Assembly: GCA_964436825.1 (NCBI GenBank)
Contig: CAYTEO010000006.1
Location: forward strand, 12,283-76,282
Source: CAYTEO01 sp964436825
GTDB lineage: Bacteria; Krumholzibacteriota; Krumholzibacteriia; LZORAL124-64-63
Reading direction: 5' to 3'
Length of the DNA: 64,000 bases
The translations under genes and the position numbers were made by a program. Below, piece after piece: positions 17,790-25,998 of this stretch (within the stretch, counting starts at the first letter, position 1; each line of letters begins with the position of its first letter). The notes under the pieces were generated by a model. The model was not told the DNA's origin and ran no database searches. It saw only the letters and a list, made by a program, of their open reading frames with translations.

Positions 17790-18253
17790 GAGGCGCCCTC
17801 CAGCAGGACCTGGCAGAAGCTGTCGTAGTCGGGAGCGGCCATCGCCTTCTCCCGGACCTCCTCGTTCTGCATCAGCTCGGTCAGGACGGCCAGCGACCGG
17901 ATGTACTGGTTGCCCACGTCCTGGGGCGGGGCCACGAGCATGAAGAAGAGGTGGGTGGGCTGGCCGTCGATGGAGTCGAAATCGACCCCCTTGCTGGAGC
18001 GGGCGATCACGATCAGCAGTTGCTGGGTGGCGAGGGTCCGTCCGTGGGGGAAGGCGACGCCGGGGCCGACGGCGGTGCTGCTGAGGGCCTCCCTGTTCTT
18101 CAGCATCTCGAGGATCGTGTCCTTGTAGCGCAGGGGAGTGTCGGCGATCAGCGCCTCGACCATCTCCTCCAGCACGCCCTCCTTGTCCGTCGCCGTCAGC
18201 TCCGGGAGGAACCGGGCCGGCGAGGTGAGCTTGACGACATCCTGGATCTCCAT
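17786..18253 (-). CDS. PtsN-type EIIA regulatory protein
   Basis: The 155-residue EIIA domain has the phospho-His in GVAFPHGRT, preceded by NREALSSTAVGPG and followed by DFDSIDGQPTHLFFMLVAP, which is highly typical of PtsN/EIIA-Ntr. These proteins report PTS phosphorylation state to regulators of potassium transport, nitrogen use or stress. The ATG at 18253 is chosen because AAGGTGG lies 5 bases upstream; a GTG at 18262 is also in frame. It is the second EIIA protein in the window and, like the first, has no linked EI or HPr. Confidence 0.9.
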   Translation of the reverse strand: MEIQDVVKLTSPARFLPELTATDKEGVLEEMVEALIADTPLRYKDTILEMLKNREALSSTAVGPGVAFPHGRTLATQQLLIVIARSSKGVDFDSIDGQPTHLFFMLVAPPQDVGNQYIRSLAVLTELMQNEEVREKAMAAPDYDSFCQVLLEGAS

Positions 18254-18304
18254 CGAATCCACCTTGTCCGGCGTTCAGTTGTGGCGGAACATGCGCACCG
18301 GGGA

Positions 18305-18333
18305 AAACTAAGCGATGGAACCCGAGAGCTCAA
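18305..18333 (-). promoter_or_regulatory. sigma70-like promoter for ptsN and the zinc-ribbon gene
   Basis: On the minus strand TTGAGC (18333-18328) and TAGTTT (18310-18305) are 17 bases apart. The leader to ATG 18253 is about 45 bases. Confidence 0.5.
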
Positions 18334-18407
18334 GACGCATTTCCCTTGATCAACGATCGACAGGTACCAGCGGTGACCACCCGTAGAGAGAGAAGGAGGA
18401 GCAATCC

Positions 18408-19346
18408 TTGACCACCGACCTGCGCGAGGGAATCGTCCTGCGGGCCCAGAGTGGGCACTGCTACGTGGCCACGCCGGACGGCCAGCAATGGCACTGCGTG
18501 GTGAGGGGGCGGCTCAAGAGCGGTCCGCGGACGACGCAGACCGTCGTCGTGGCGGGGGACCGGGTCCGCTTCCGCCCCGCTCCCGGGGAGGAGCGCGAGG
18601 CGGTCCTGGAGGAGGTCCTGCCCCGGCGGAACCGCGTCTCGCGCCGGACCTCGCGGCGCGACCGGGGCCGCCACGAGCAGGTGCTGATGGCCAACCTGGA
18701 CCAGGTTCTCGTCGTCCAGTCCGTCGCCCGACCCGACCCGCGGCCCGGTTTCGTGGACCGGCTGCTGGCGGCCGCGGAGCAGGACGGCGTCCGGGGGCTG
18801 CTCTGCCTGAACAAGTGCGACCTGGCGCCCGAGCGCGCGCGGGACCCCGCCTGGGACTGGTACGCGCGGATCGGCTACCCGGTCCTGCGGACATCGGCGG
18901 AGACGGGGGAGGGACTGGACGCGCTGCGCGAGGCCCTGGCCGGCAGGGTGACCCTCCTGCTGGGCGCCTCGGGAACCGGGAAGAGTTCCCTGATCTCCCG
19001 GGCCACGGGGCGGGAACTGAGGGTCGGCGACGTGACCGGCAAGACGGGACTGGGGCGTCACACGACGACCCACACGGAACTCTACCCCGTCGGTCGGGAC
19101 GGTTACATCGCCGACTCGCCCGGCCTGCGCGGGTTCGACCTGTGGGGCGTCGAGCCCCAGGAGCTGGCCGACCTGTTCCCGGACATCCGGGAAGAGGCGG
19201 CGAACTGCCGCTTCAGCAGCTGTCTCCATGCCGAGGAGCCCGACTGCGGGGTCAAGCAGGCCGTTGCCGAGGGGCGCCTTCCCGACTGGCGCTACAAGGC
19301 CTACCGTTCCCTGCTCGAGGAGGTCAAGGCGCGGCCGCGCTGGTGA
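18408..19346 (+). CDS. rsgA: ribosome small-subunit-dependent GTPase A
   Basis: The 312-residue protein has the circularly permuted GTPase order of RsgA/YjeQ. G4 (NKCD, 135-138) comes before G1 (GASGTGKSS, 186-194) and G3 (DSPG, 236-239), followed by the zinc-binding C-terminus CRFSSCLHAEEPDC. An OB-fold occupies residues 5-75. RsgA binds immature 30S subunits late in assembly and hydrolyses GTP. G1 has Thr where most homologues have Val (GxSGVGKSS). The start is a TTG about 8 bases after AAGGAGGA; no alternative start has a ribosome site. Confidence 0.95.
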   Translation: MTTDLREGIVLRAQSGHCYVATPDGQQWHCVVRGRLKSGPRTTQTVVVAGDRVRFRPAPGEEREAVLEEVLPRRNRVSRRTSRRDRGRHEQVLMANLDQVLVVQSVARPDPRPGFVDRLLAAAEQDGVRGLLCLNKCDLAPERARDPAWDWYARIGYPVLRTSAETGEGLDALREALAGRVTLLLGASGTGKSSLISRATGRELRVGDVTGKTGLGRHTTTHTELYPVGRDGYIADSPGLRGFDLWGVEPQELADLFPDIREEAANCRFSSCLHAEEPDCGVKQAVAEGRLPDWRYKAYRSLLEEVKARPRW

Positions 19347-19370
19347 GACGACGGCGGGACGCGACCGGGT

Positions 19371-19610
19371 TCAGCGCCAGAGGTCGCGGTAGAAGAAGAC
19401 GGCCTCGGATCCCTCGTGGAGCAGGTGATCCAGCGGTGCCAGGCCGGTCAGCTTGCGGTAGTGGACGGCGCGCTCGGCCCGGCGAGCCGCCAGCCAGCCG
19501 GGCAGGTTCCCTCCCAGCAGCAGGGGGGCCTTGGCCACCGTCTCGTAGTTGATCAGGGCCCCCGTGGCAATGCCCAGCAGGACGAGGATTGCGGTTTGCA
19601 ATCGATGCAC
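19371..19610 (-). CDS. small single-pass membrane protein, unknown function
   Basis: This 79-residue protein is not recognised. It has one hydrophobic helix at residues 3-22 and then a basic, soluble tail with AARRAERAVHYRKLTG. Support for it being real comes from an AGGAGGT site about 10 bases before the GTG start and from protein-like composition, unlike antisense shadows. It is convergent with rsgA (24-base gap) and divergent from the GT9 gene. No function is proposed. Confidence 0.5.
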   Translation of the reverse strand: MHRLQTAILVLLGIATGALINYETVAKAPLLLGGNLPGWLAARRAERAVHYRKLTGLAPLDHLLHEGSEAVFFYRDLWR

Positions 19611-19684
19611 GATGTTTACGACCTCCTGGCAGGTGTTCCAGCAAGGCCGGTGCCAGCGTGGGTGCCGCGGAAAGAGGCAGCGGG

Positions 19685-20815
19685 ATGACGGTGCGCAGGT
19701 CGATCAAGCGGCTCGTCTCCGGGTGGGTGGCGCGCCTGGCCCGGCGCCCCCGCGCGGGGTCGCTGGACGAGATCATCGCCACCGCCCCGGGCCGGGTCCT
19801 CGTCGTCAGGCAGCACAACCAGATGGGGGACATGGTCTGCGCGACGCCGGCCCTGCGCGCCATCGCCCGGACCTTCGCTCGCGCCGAGATCGCGCTGGTC
19901 TGCGCGCCGGTCAACCGTGACGTCGTCCTCCACAACCCGCACCTGTCGCGGGTCTTCGTCTTCGACAAGCGCGCCTGCACCCGGCCGGCGCCGTTGTGGC
20001 GGTTCGTGCGCGAGCTGCGCCGCTGGCGACCCGACGTGGTGATCGTCCTCAACTCGGTCTCCTACTCCGTGACCAGTGCCGCCCTGGCCCGCGCTTCGGG
20101 CGCCCGCTGGCTCATCGGGGGGGACAGCGCCCCCTACGGCTTCGACATCAGCCGCCACGCCTACTCCCTGGTCATGCCGGCCTCGCCGGAGGTCGACCGG
20201 TACGCCGTCCGGCACCACCTGGCGCCCCTGGAGGCGATCGGCATCGTCCCCGACGGGGAGTGGACCGAGGTCGTCCCCTCGGCTGACGAGCGGCAGGCGG
20301 CGGACCGCCTGATCGAGGCGGTCCCCGGTGACGGGCCGCTCTGGGTCCTCCACCCGGGGGCCGGCAAGCGGGAGAACCTGTGGCCGGCCGAGCGCTTCGC
20401 GCAGGTGGCCGAGCGGGTGCTGTCCGGAAGGCGACGCCTGCTGGTCCTGCAGGGGCCGGCCGACGCCGCCGTCCTGGCCCGGTTCCGCCACGAGCTGGAG
20501 CAGCGGGCCGGGGACGGGCCGCGGTATGCCGTCAACCCGCCCGTTCCGGTCGGCGTCTGCGCCGCCATCCTGGAGAGGGCCGACCGTTTCCTGTGCAACG
20601 ACACGGGGTTGATGCACGTGGCCGGTGCCGTCGGGACCCCGACGGTGGCCCTGTTCGGTCCGACCGATCCCGACCTCTGGGCGCCTCGCAGCCCTCGCCT
20701 GCGGGCCCTGCGCGGCGACGGCGGTCGCCTGGAGTCCCTGTCGGTGGAGGAAGTCTGGCAGGCGTGGGAATCCCTTCCCGCGCGTGGCAGCGAGCCTGGG
20801 AAGGACGTCCCATGA
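19685..20815 (+). CDS. glycosyltransferase family 9 (heptosyltransferase-type)
   Basis: The 376-residue protein matches GT9 ADP-heptose:LPS heptosyltransferases. The N-terminal domain opens RVLVVRQHNQMGDMVCATPALRAI. The C-terminal nucleotide-sugar site includes VLHPGAGKRENLWPAERFA and the family motif CNDTGLMHVAGAVGTPTVALFGPTDP. It probably adds heptose to LPS core on the cytoplasmic face. The ATG at 19685 is chosen although no strong ribosome site is visible; an upstream in-frame extension is not family-like. The stop overlaps the ATG of the M50 protease gene through ATGA. Confidence 0.9.
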   Translation: MTVRRSIKRLVSGWVARLARRPRAGSLDEIIATAPGRVLVVRQHNQMGDMVCATPALRAIARTFARAEIALVCAPVNRDVVLHNPHLSRVFVFDKRACTRPAPLWRFVRELRRWRPDVVIVLNSVSYSVTSAALARASGARWLIGGDSAPYGFDISRHAYSLVMPASPEVDRYAVRHHLAPLEAIGIVPDGEWTEVVPSADERQAADRLIEAVPGDGPLWVLHPGAGKRENLWPAERFAQVAERVLSGRRRLLVLQGPADAAVLARFRHELEQRAGDGPRYAVNPPVPVGVCAAILERADRFLCNDTGLMHVAGAVGTPTVALFGPTDPDLWAPRSPRLRALRGDGGRLESLSVEEVWQAWESLPARGSEPGKDVP

Positions 20816-21480
20816 ACCTGCCGCTGATGTTGCTGGTCCTGGTCTTCTCGTTGACCGTCCACGAGAGCGCCCACGCCTGGGCGGCGTGGCGCCTGGGCGA
20901 TCCGACGGCCCGCGACCGGGGGAGGATCTCCCTGAATCCCCTGGTCCACCTGGACTGGCTCGGGTCGGTCGTCGTTCCGGTCGTCCTGGCGCTGCTGCCC
21001 GGCGGGCTGATGTTCGGCTGGGCCAAGCCGGTCCCGGTGGAGTACCGCAACCTGCGGCATCCCCGTCGCGACCACGCCTGGATCGCGACGGCGGGGCCGG
21101 CCAGCAACCTGGTGCTGGCCGCCGTCTTCGCCCTGCTGCTGGGCGTGACCTGGGGCCTCTCCCTGGGACATCCGCTGACCGGGATGACGGCCAGGATCGT
21201 CTCCTTCCTTCACGTCCTGGCCAACTGGGGCATCATCCTCAACGTGCTGCTCGCCCTGTTCAACCTGATCCCCGTCCCCCCCCTGGACGGGAGCTGGATC
21301 CTGCTGGCCACCCTCCCCGACCACCAGGCGCGGGCCTACCTCCGGTTCGGGCGCTACGGGCTGATCGTCCTGCTGATCGCCCTGAACACGGGTCTGGGGA
21401 GGTTGCTCGGGGCGTGGGTGGAGGCGGTCGCGCGCCTCTATCTCTCCCTGGCGGCGGCGGTCGGCCGTTTCCTGCTCTGA
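20812..21480 (+). CDS. site-2 protease family (M50) membrane metalloprotease
   Basis: The 222-residue polytopic protein has the intramembrane zinc motif HESAH (HExxH) in its first helix and the second metal ligand region NLIPVPPLDGSWIL (NxxPxxxxDG). It lacks PDZ and CBS domains, so it belongs to the compact site-2 protease group rather than the RseP group. Substrates are unknown. It is translationally coupled to the GT9 gene and followed by a hairpin terminator. Confidence 0.9.
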   Translation: MNLPLMLLVLVFSLTVHESAHAWAAWRLGDPTARDRGRISLNPLVHLDWLGSVVVPVVLALLPGGLMFGWAKPVPVEYRNLRHPRRDHAWIATAGPASNLVLAAVFALLLGVTWGLSLGHPLTGMTARIVSFLHVLANWGIILNVLLALFNLIPVPPLDGSWILLATLPDHQARAYLRFGRYGLIVLLIALNTGLGRLLGAWVEAVARLYLSLAAAVGRFLL

Positions 21481-21491
21481 GGAACGAGACA

Positions 21492-21519
21492 ACGGGCGGG
21501 ATCCTCCGATCCCGCCCGT
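21492..21519. terminator. bidirectional hairpin between convergent genes
   Basis: ACGGGCGGGATC (21492-21503), a CTCC loop and GATCCCGCCCGT (21508-21519) form a perfect 12-pair stem between the M50 gene and the minus-strand FN3 lipoprotein gene. Confidence 0.65.
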
Positions 21520-21542
21520 CGACCGTTGCCCTGCGTCGGGAA

Positions 21543-21965
21543 CTAGGGGGTGTCCGGCAGATAGGTCCCGAAGTACTCGTCGACCGTGACGGTCACCGTC
21601 GTGTAGGCGCTCTCGTTGCCGCTCAGGTCGACGGCCGTCACCTCGTAGACGTTCGCCGCCCCCACGATGGGATGGGTGTCGACGTACCAGTTCTGGGGCA
21701 TGGGGTCGCTGACCAGGGTCGCCCTGCGATCACCGTTGACCCGGTAGACACGGAACCCGGCGAAATCGGCATCGGTCGTGTTCGGGGCCCAGTTCAGCAC
21801 GACCTGGTCTTCCCAGGCCTGCCCGCTGAGGTCGTTGGGGACAGCCGGCGGAGCGGTGTCGATGGCAGTGCCGGTCGGCGAGCTGCTGTCGCTGCTGCAC
21901 CCGACCAGGGCCACCAGGCCGAGCAGGACCATGACGGCCATCAGGTTCCTCGTCTTGACTCCCAC
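21543..21965 (-). CDS. lipoprotein with a fibronectin type III domain
   Basis: The 140-residue protein has a lipoprotein signal peptide with lipobox LVALVGC (Cys23) followed by SSDSSS, so it is anchored by lipid at Cys23. Residues 35-130 form one FN3 domain: PPAVPNDLSGQAWEDQVVLNW, FAGFRVYRVNGD, NVYEVTAVDLSGNESAYT. FN3 domains mediate protein or carbohydrate contacts; the partner is unknown. The GTG start follows AAGGAGG by 7 bases. The 487 bases between this gene and HU are described separately. Confidence 0.82.
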   Translation of the reverse strand: MGVKTRNLMAVMVLLGLVALVGCSSDSSSPTGTAIDTAPPAVPNDLSGQAWEDQVVLNWAPNTTDADFAGFRVYRVNGDRRATLVSDPMPQNWYVDTHPIVGAANVYEVTAVDLSGNESAYTTVTVTVDEYFGTYLPDTP

Positions 21966-22452
21966 GTTCCATCCTCCTTGCCAGGGAAACGGTTACCGGC
22001 ATCCCGCCGGTGGTCTCGTAAGCGATTCATCGGTTGTCGGCGCCGCCACTTGACGAAGAAGGTGGCACCCTGTCCGTCCCGGTTCTGCAAGGCCGGTGCC
22101 AGGCCGTCCGGCCGGCGCGTCCGCTTTCCTATCTTCATTGGCGGGAACCGGTTGTGGCGCTCCGCCGTGTCGCGCGAGGCAGGAAGGGAACACCTTGTCG
22201 TTCCCTGCGAGGGCCCGTGGTGGCCCGTCTTGCCTCATCCGGGAGGGTCGGTATTGCGAACTGCAAGGAGGACCGTGTCGCCACACAGGTCCGTCACCGG
22301 GAGCGGTTGCACCCGCACGGCAGTATCTTCCTGAACCGCGCCGGCGTTGTCCCCGGAAGGAAAATCCCCTTGACATAGATGGAGTTATGCCGGAGGATCG
22401 GCAATCGAGGCAGCATCGAGTGGCCCAGCCAGACCAGAGAAAGGGGAGGTCG
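21966..22452. other. 487-base intergenic region upstream of HU
   Basis: Apart from start signals for the flanking genes, this stretch shows a possible promoter (TTGCCT 22230-22235, TATTGC 22252-22257) followed by AAGGAGG (22265-22271) and a GTG at 22275. That GTG opens a 19-codon frame ending at 22334. A TTGACA lies at 22370-22375, upstream of HU. A 16-base stretch GCAAGGCCGGTGCCAG at 22087-22102 also occurs at 19641-19656. No conventional gene is visible. Confidence 0.4.
22370..22398 (+). promoter_or_regulatory. possible HU promoter with consensus -35 only
   Basis: A perfect TTGACA (22370-22375) is followed 17 bases later by GAGGAT (22393-22398), a weak -10 match (3 of 6). The second HU gene in this window is also preceded by TTGACA and a weak -10. 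Confidence 0.35.
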
Positions 22453-22734
22453 ATGACGAAGGCCGATATCGTGGAAGCGATCGCCCAGAAGGAAGGCATG
22501 CCCAAGAAGGACGTGGGCATCGTGATCGATGATTTCCTGGAGAAGATCGGCGAGTTGCTGAGCGAGGGGAAGCACCTCGAGATCCGTGGCTTCGGCACCT
22601 TCAAGGTCAAGGAGCGCAAGGCCCGCATGGCCCGCAACCCCCGCACAGGACAGCAGGTGCCGGTCCCGGCGCGACGGGTTCCCGTCTTCAAGGTATCCAA
22701 GATGCTGAAGGACCGGGTGGCGGCCGGTTCCTGA
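22453..22734 (+). CDS. HU/IHF-family DNA-binding protein
   Basis: The 93-residue protein is a standard HU-fold nucleoid protein. It has the helical start MTKADIVEAIA, the strand LEIRGFGTFKVKERKAR and the DNA-clamping arm RNPRTGQQVPVPARRVPVFK, with the conserved Pro of the RNPxTGxxxxVPA arm tip. GGGGAGG lies just upstream of the ATG. It bends and compacts DNA. A second, diverged HU is encoded at 54007-54303, so the genome has at least two paralogues. Confidence 0.93.
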   Translation: MTKADIVEAIAQKEGMPKKDVGIVIDDFLEKIGELLSEGKHLEIRGFGTFKVKERKARMARNPRTGQQVPVPARRVPVFKVSKMLKDRVAAGS

Positions 22735-22763
22735 GTCGCCACCTGGTCCGTCATCAGAGCAAG

Positions 22764-22790
22764 AGGCCTTCTCCGGGCAGGAGGGGGCCT
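22764..22790 (+). terminator. hairpin after HU
   Basis: AGGCC-TT-CTCC (22764-22774) pairs with GGAG-GG-GGCCT (22780-22790), with two T-G wobbles and a 5-base loop. It precedes the threonine aldolase gene and probably limits read-through from HU. Confidence 0.45.
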
Positions 22791-22815
22791 GTTGCGTGCT
22801 CCCGGGAGAGAGACG

Positions 22816-23841
22816 ATGCCCTGGATCGACATGCGCAGCGACACCGTCACCCAGCCCACTCCGGCCATGCGGGAGGCGATGGCGGCGGCAGCCGTGGGGG
22901 ACGACGTCTTCGGGGACGATCCGACGGTCAACGAGCTGCAGGAGCGGACCGCCGCCCTGCTGGGCAAGGAGGCGGCCCTGCTGCTGCCCAGCGGGACGAT
23001 GGCCAACCAGGTGGCCCTGCGGGCGTTGACCCGCCGGGGTGACCAGGTCGTCTGCGAGGACGGCGCCCACGTCTACCGCTACGAGGCCGGGGCGCCGGCG
23101 GCCCTGTCGGGACTCCTGCTGACCCCCGTCCCGGCCCCCGGCGGGGCGCTGGGCTGGGACCTGATCGAGCCCCACCTCAACCCCGACGACGCCCACTTCG
23201 CGCCGCCGTCGCTGGTCTGCCTGGAGAACAGCCACAACCGGGCGGGCGGTCGGATCGTTCCCCAGGAGGTCGTGGTCGAGGTGGGACGGCAGGCCCACGC
23301 CCGCGGTCTCTCCCTCCACCTGGACGGGGCGCGGCTGTGGAACGTCCACGCCGCCACGGGGATTCCCCTGGCCGAGCTGGCGGCGCCGGCGGACACGGTC
23401 AGCGTCTGCTTCTCCAAGGGGCTGGGGGCGCCGGTCGGTTCGCTGCTGGTCGGACCGCGCGAGGTCATCGCCCGGGCCCATCGGGCCCGCAAGCTCTTCG
23501 GGGGCGGGATGCGCCAGGCGGGAATCCTGGCGGCGGCCTGTCTCCACGCCCTGGACCACCACCTGCCCCTGCTGCGCGAGGATCACCGGCGGGCGCGGCG
23601 GCTGGCCGAGGGACTGGCCAATCCGGCCCTGGCCCTTGATCATCCCGTGGAAACGAATATCGTGATCCTGCGGGTCGCCGACCCGGCCGCCCTGCTGGCC
23701 CACCTGCGCGAGCGCGGGATCCTGGCCGTCGGCTTCGGACCGGGGCGGGTCAGGCTGACGACCCATCTGATGATCGACGACGCGGCCGTCACTGCCGTCC
23801 TGGCGGCCCTGAACGACTATTCCGGGGAGGCCCTTTCATGA
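22816..23841 (+). CDS. low-specificity threonine aldolase (PLP enzyme)
   Basis: The 341-residue protein matches fold-type I threonine aldolases, which cleave L-threonine or allo-threonine to glycine and acetaldehyde. Visible signatures are DMRSDTVTQPTPAMREAM, VGDDVFGDDPTVNELQ, LPSGTMANQVAL, HLDGARLWN (PLP ring contacts) and SVCFSKGLGAPVGS, with Lys201 binding PLP. The ATG at 22816 follows GGGAGAGA. The gene overlaps nadE through ATGA and starts the run that continues to tmk. Confidence 0.92.
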   Translation: MPWIDMRSDTVTQPTPAMREAMAAAAVGDDVFGDDPTVNELQERTAALLGKEAALLLPSGTMANQVALRALTRRGDQVVCEDGAHVYRYEAGAPAALSGLLLTPVPAPGGALGWDLIEPHLNPDDAHFAPPSLVCLENSHNRAGGRIVPQEVVVEVGRQAHARGLSLHLDGARLWNVHAATGIPLAELAAPADTVSVCFSKGLGAPVGSLLVGPREVIARAHRARKLFGGGMRQAGILAAACLHALDHHLPLLREDHRRARRLAEGLANPALALDHPVETNIVILRVADPAALLAHLRERGILAVGFGPGRVRLTTHLMIDDAAVTAVLAALNDYSGEALS

Positions 23842-24662
23842 CCCAGCCCACCTGGGACTGGCTCGTCCCGCCCGAGGAGGCCGCTGCGCGTGCCGCCGCC
23901 TTCGTCCGCGACGTCATCGAGGGGGCGGGCGCCGCCGGGGTCGTCGTCGGCCTGTCCGGCGGGATCGACTCCGCCGTCGCCGCCGCCCTGGCGGTCCGGG
24001 GCCTGGGACCGGACCGGGTCCTGGGCGTCCTGCTGCCCTACCGGACCAGCAGTGCCTCCTCGCAGACCGATGCCCGGGCCGTCGCCGAGCGGCTCGGCAT
24101 CGCGGTGGAACAGAGGGAGATCACCGCCTACGCCGACCCGTTGCTGGCGGACATCCCGCAGGACGCCCTGGTCCGCCGCGGCAACGTCATGGCGCGCTGC
24201 CGGATGATCGTTCTGTACGACCTGTCGGCCCGCGACGGGCGCCTGGTCCTGGGGACGGGCAACCGGACCGAGACCCTGCTGGGCTACGCCACCCTCCACG
24301 GCGATGCCGCCTACGGCCTCAATCCCCTCGGCTACCTCTACAAGGCCGAGGTCCGCGCCCTGGCCCGCCACCTGGAGCTGCCGGAGGAGGTCATCGTCAA
24401 GCCGCCCACGGCCGACCTGTGGGCCGGCCAGACCGACGAGCAGGAGCTGGGGGTCAGCTACGACGACGCCGACCGGATCCTGCACTACCTTGTGGACGAG
24501 GGGCTGGGGGTGCGCCAGATCGTGGCCCTCGGGTTCCCCCCGGAGCAGGTGGAAGGGATCCTGGCGCGTGTCCGCCGGCAGGCGTTCAAGTGGCGGCCGG
24601 TGCCGATCTGCGAGTTCCCTGGTCGTCCGCTGCCCGATCCCGCGACCCTGGGGCAGGAATGA
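23838..24662 (+). CDS. nadE: ammonia-dependent NAD+ synthetase
   Basis: The 274-residue protein is the ammonia-dependent type of NAD synthetase, without a glutaminase domain. The ATP-pyrophosphatase P-loop is LSGGIDSAVAAALAV, followed by LPYRTSSASSQTDARAVAE, NRTETLLGYATLHGDAAYGLNP and KPPTADLWAGQTDE, all conserved substrate contacts. It catalyses the last step of NAD+ synthesis. It is coupled to the genes on both sides through ATGA overlaps at 23838-23841 and 24659-24662. Confidence 0.95.
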   Translation: MTQPTWDWLVPPEEAAARAAAFVRDVIEGAGAAGVVVGLSGGIDSAVAAALAVRGLGPDRVLGVLLPYRTSSASSQTDARAVAERLGIAVEQREITAYADPLLADIPQDALVRRGNVMARCRMIVLYDLSARDGRLVLGTGNRTETLLGYATLHGDAAYGLNPLGYLYKAEVRALARHLELPEEVIVKPPTADLWAGQTDEQELGVSYDDADRILHYLVDEGLGVRQIVALGFPPEQVEGILARVRRQAFKWRPVPICEFPGRPLPDPATLGQE

Positions 24663-25384
24663 GGACGACCCTCGAGCTACCGGAGATCGACCTGCCGCCC
24701 GGGGCCTGCCTGTTCGTGGCGACCCCCATCGGGCACCTGGCCGACGTCTCGCTGCGGGCGCTGGCCGTCCTGGCCGCTGTCGACGTCGTCTACGCCGAGG
24801 ACACCCGGCGGACGCGGCGCCTGCTGGCCGCCTACGGCCTGCACGCCCGGCTCGAGCCGTACCACGACCACAACAAGGAGCGGGTCGCACCGCGGATCGT
24901 CGAGCGGCTGCGCCGGGGGGAGCGGGCGGCCGTCGTCAGCGATGCCGGCACGCCCGCGGTCGCCGATCCCGGGTACGTGCTGATCCGCCACTTGACGGAG
25001 GCCGGCCTGTCGTGGAGCGTCGTGCCGGGACCTTCGAGCGTCCTGGCCGCCCTGGTCCTGTCCGGCCTGCCGACCGATCGCTTCCTCTTCGCCGGCTTTC
25101 CGCCGCGCCGGGGGGGACGACTGCGGACCTTCCTGCAGGAGGTGCTGGCCGCCCCGGTGACGGTCGTCCTGCTGGAGTCGTGCCACCGGCTCGTCAAGAC
25201 GGTCACGGCGGTGGGGGAACTGGACCCGGGGCGGGAACTGGCGGTGGTGCGGGAGATCAGCAAGGTCCACGAGGAGGTCCTGCGCGGGACGGCGGCGGAC
25301 CTGCTGCCCCGGCTGACCGGTCCGCGCCTGAAGGGAGAGGTCGTCCTCGTCCTGCGGGGCGCGGCGCGGCGGGAGGAGGAGTGA
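24659..25384 (+). CDS. rsmI: 16S rRNA 2'-O-ribose C1402 methyltransferase
   Basis: The 241-residue SAM-dependent methylase has RsmI motifs: LFVATPIGHLADVSLRAL (most homologues have GNL), YAEDTRRTRRLL, VSDAGTPAVADPGY and VPGPSSVLAAL, then LFAGFPPRR. It methylates the 2'-O of C1402 in 16S rRNA at the P site. Asn to His in the first motif is unusual. The start lies in the ATGA overlap with nadE; the end overlaps the next ATG by one base (TGATG). Confidence 0.93.
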   Translation: MRTTLELPEIDLPPGACLFVATPIGHLADVSLRALAVLAAVDVVYAEDTRRTRRLLAAYGLHARLEPYHDHNKERVAPRIVERLRRGERAAVVSDAGTPAVADPGYVLIRHLTEAGLSWSVVPGPSSVLAALVLSGLPTDRFLFAGFPPRRGGRLRTFLQEVLAAPVTVVLLESCHRLVKTVTAVGELDPGRELAVVREISKVHEEVLRGTAADLLPRLTGPRLKGEVVLVLRGAARREEE

Positions 25385-25998
25385 TGGCGACGGATTGGAA
25401 GGAACAGGGACGCCGCCTGGCCCGGCCGCTGGTGCTGGTGCTGGACCGCCTGGGGGTGACTCCCGACGTCGTGACGGTTACAGGGCTGCTGCTGTCGCTC
25501 TGGGCGGGGTGGATCGTGGCCCGCGGCTCGCTGGCCACCGGCGCGCTCGTCCTGGCGGTCGGCTCGCTCCTGGACATGCTCGACGGCGGGCTGGCGCGGC
25601 TGCAGGGGCGCAGCTCTCCCCGGGGCGCCTTTCTCGACTCCAACGTCGATCGCCTCAGCGAGGCGGCCGTCTACACCGGCCTGGCCTGGTTCTTCCTGAC
25701 CGACGGCTCGCCCCACCGGGCGGCCATCCTCTGGTGCCTGCTGGCCCTGTCCGGCTCGCTGACCACGAGCTACGCCCGGGCCCGGGCCGAGGGGCTGGGC
25801 TTCGACTGTCGCGGCGGCTGGCTGCAGCGGCCCGAGCGGATGATCCTGCTGATCGCCGGCCTGCTGCTCGGCCGGACGATCCTGGTGCCGCTGCTGGCCG
25901 TGCTGGCGGCGGCGACCCTGGCGACGACGGTCCAGCGGATCGTGAAGACTGCCCGGACGATGGGCCGGGCCCCTCGGGACGGCGGCGATGACGGGTGA
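25384..25998 (+). CDS. CDP-alcohol phosphatidyltransferase
   Basis: The 204-residue membrane protein has about five hydrophobic segments and the CDP-alcohol phosphotransferase motif, with DMLDGGLARLQGR followed by GAFLDSNVDRLSE (DGxxAR-x8-GxxxDxxxD). Such enzymes make phospholipids such as phosphatidylglycerophosphate or phosphatidylinositol phosphate; the alcohol used here cannot be told. It is embedded in an overlapped run with rsmI and tmk. Confidence 0.9.
   Translation: MATDWKEQGRRLARPLVLVLDRLGVTPDVVTVTGLLLSLWAGWIVARGSLATGALVLAVGSLLDMLDGGLARLQGRSSPRGAFLDSNVDRLSEAAVYTGLAWFFLTDGSPHRAAILWCLLALSGSLTTSYARARAEGLGFDCRGGWLQRPERMILLIAGLLLGRTILVPLLAVLAAATLATTVQRIVKTARTMGRAPRDGGDDG

Noticed and set aside
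19641..22102. The 16-base repeat GCAAGGCCGGTGCCAG at 19641 and 22087
   Set aside because: Two copies only, no extended similarity around them; probably chance in GC-rich DNA.
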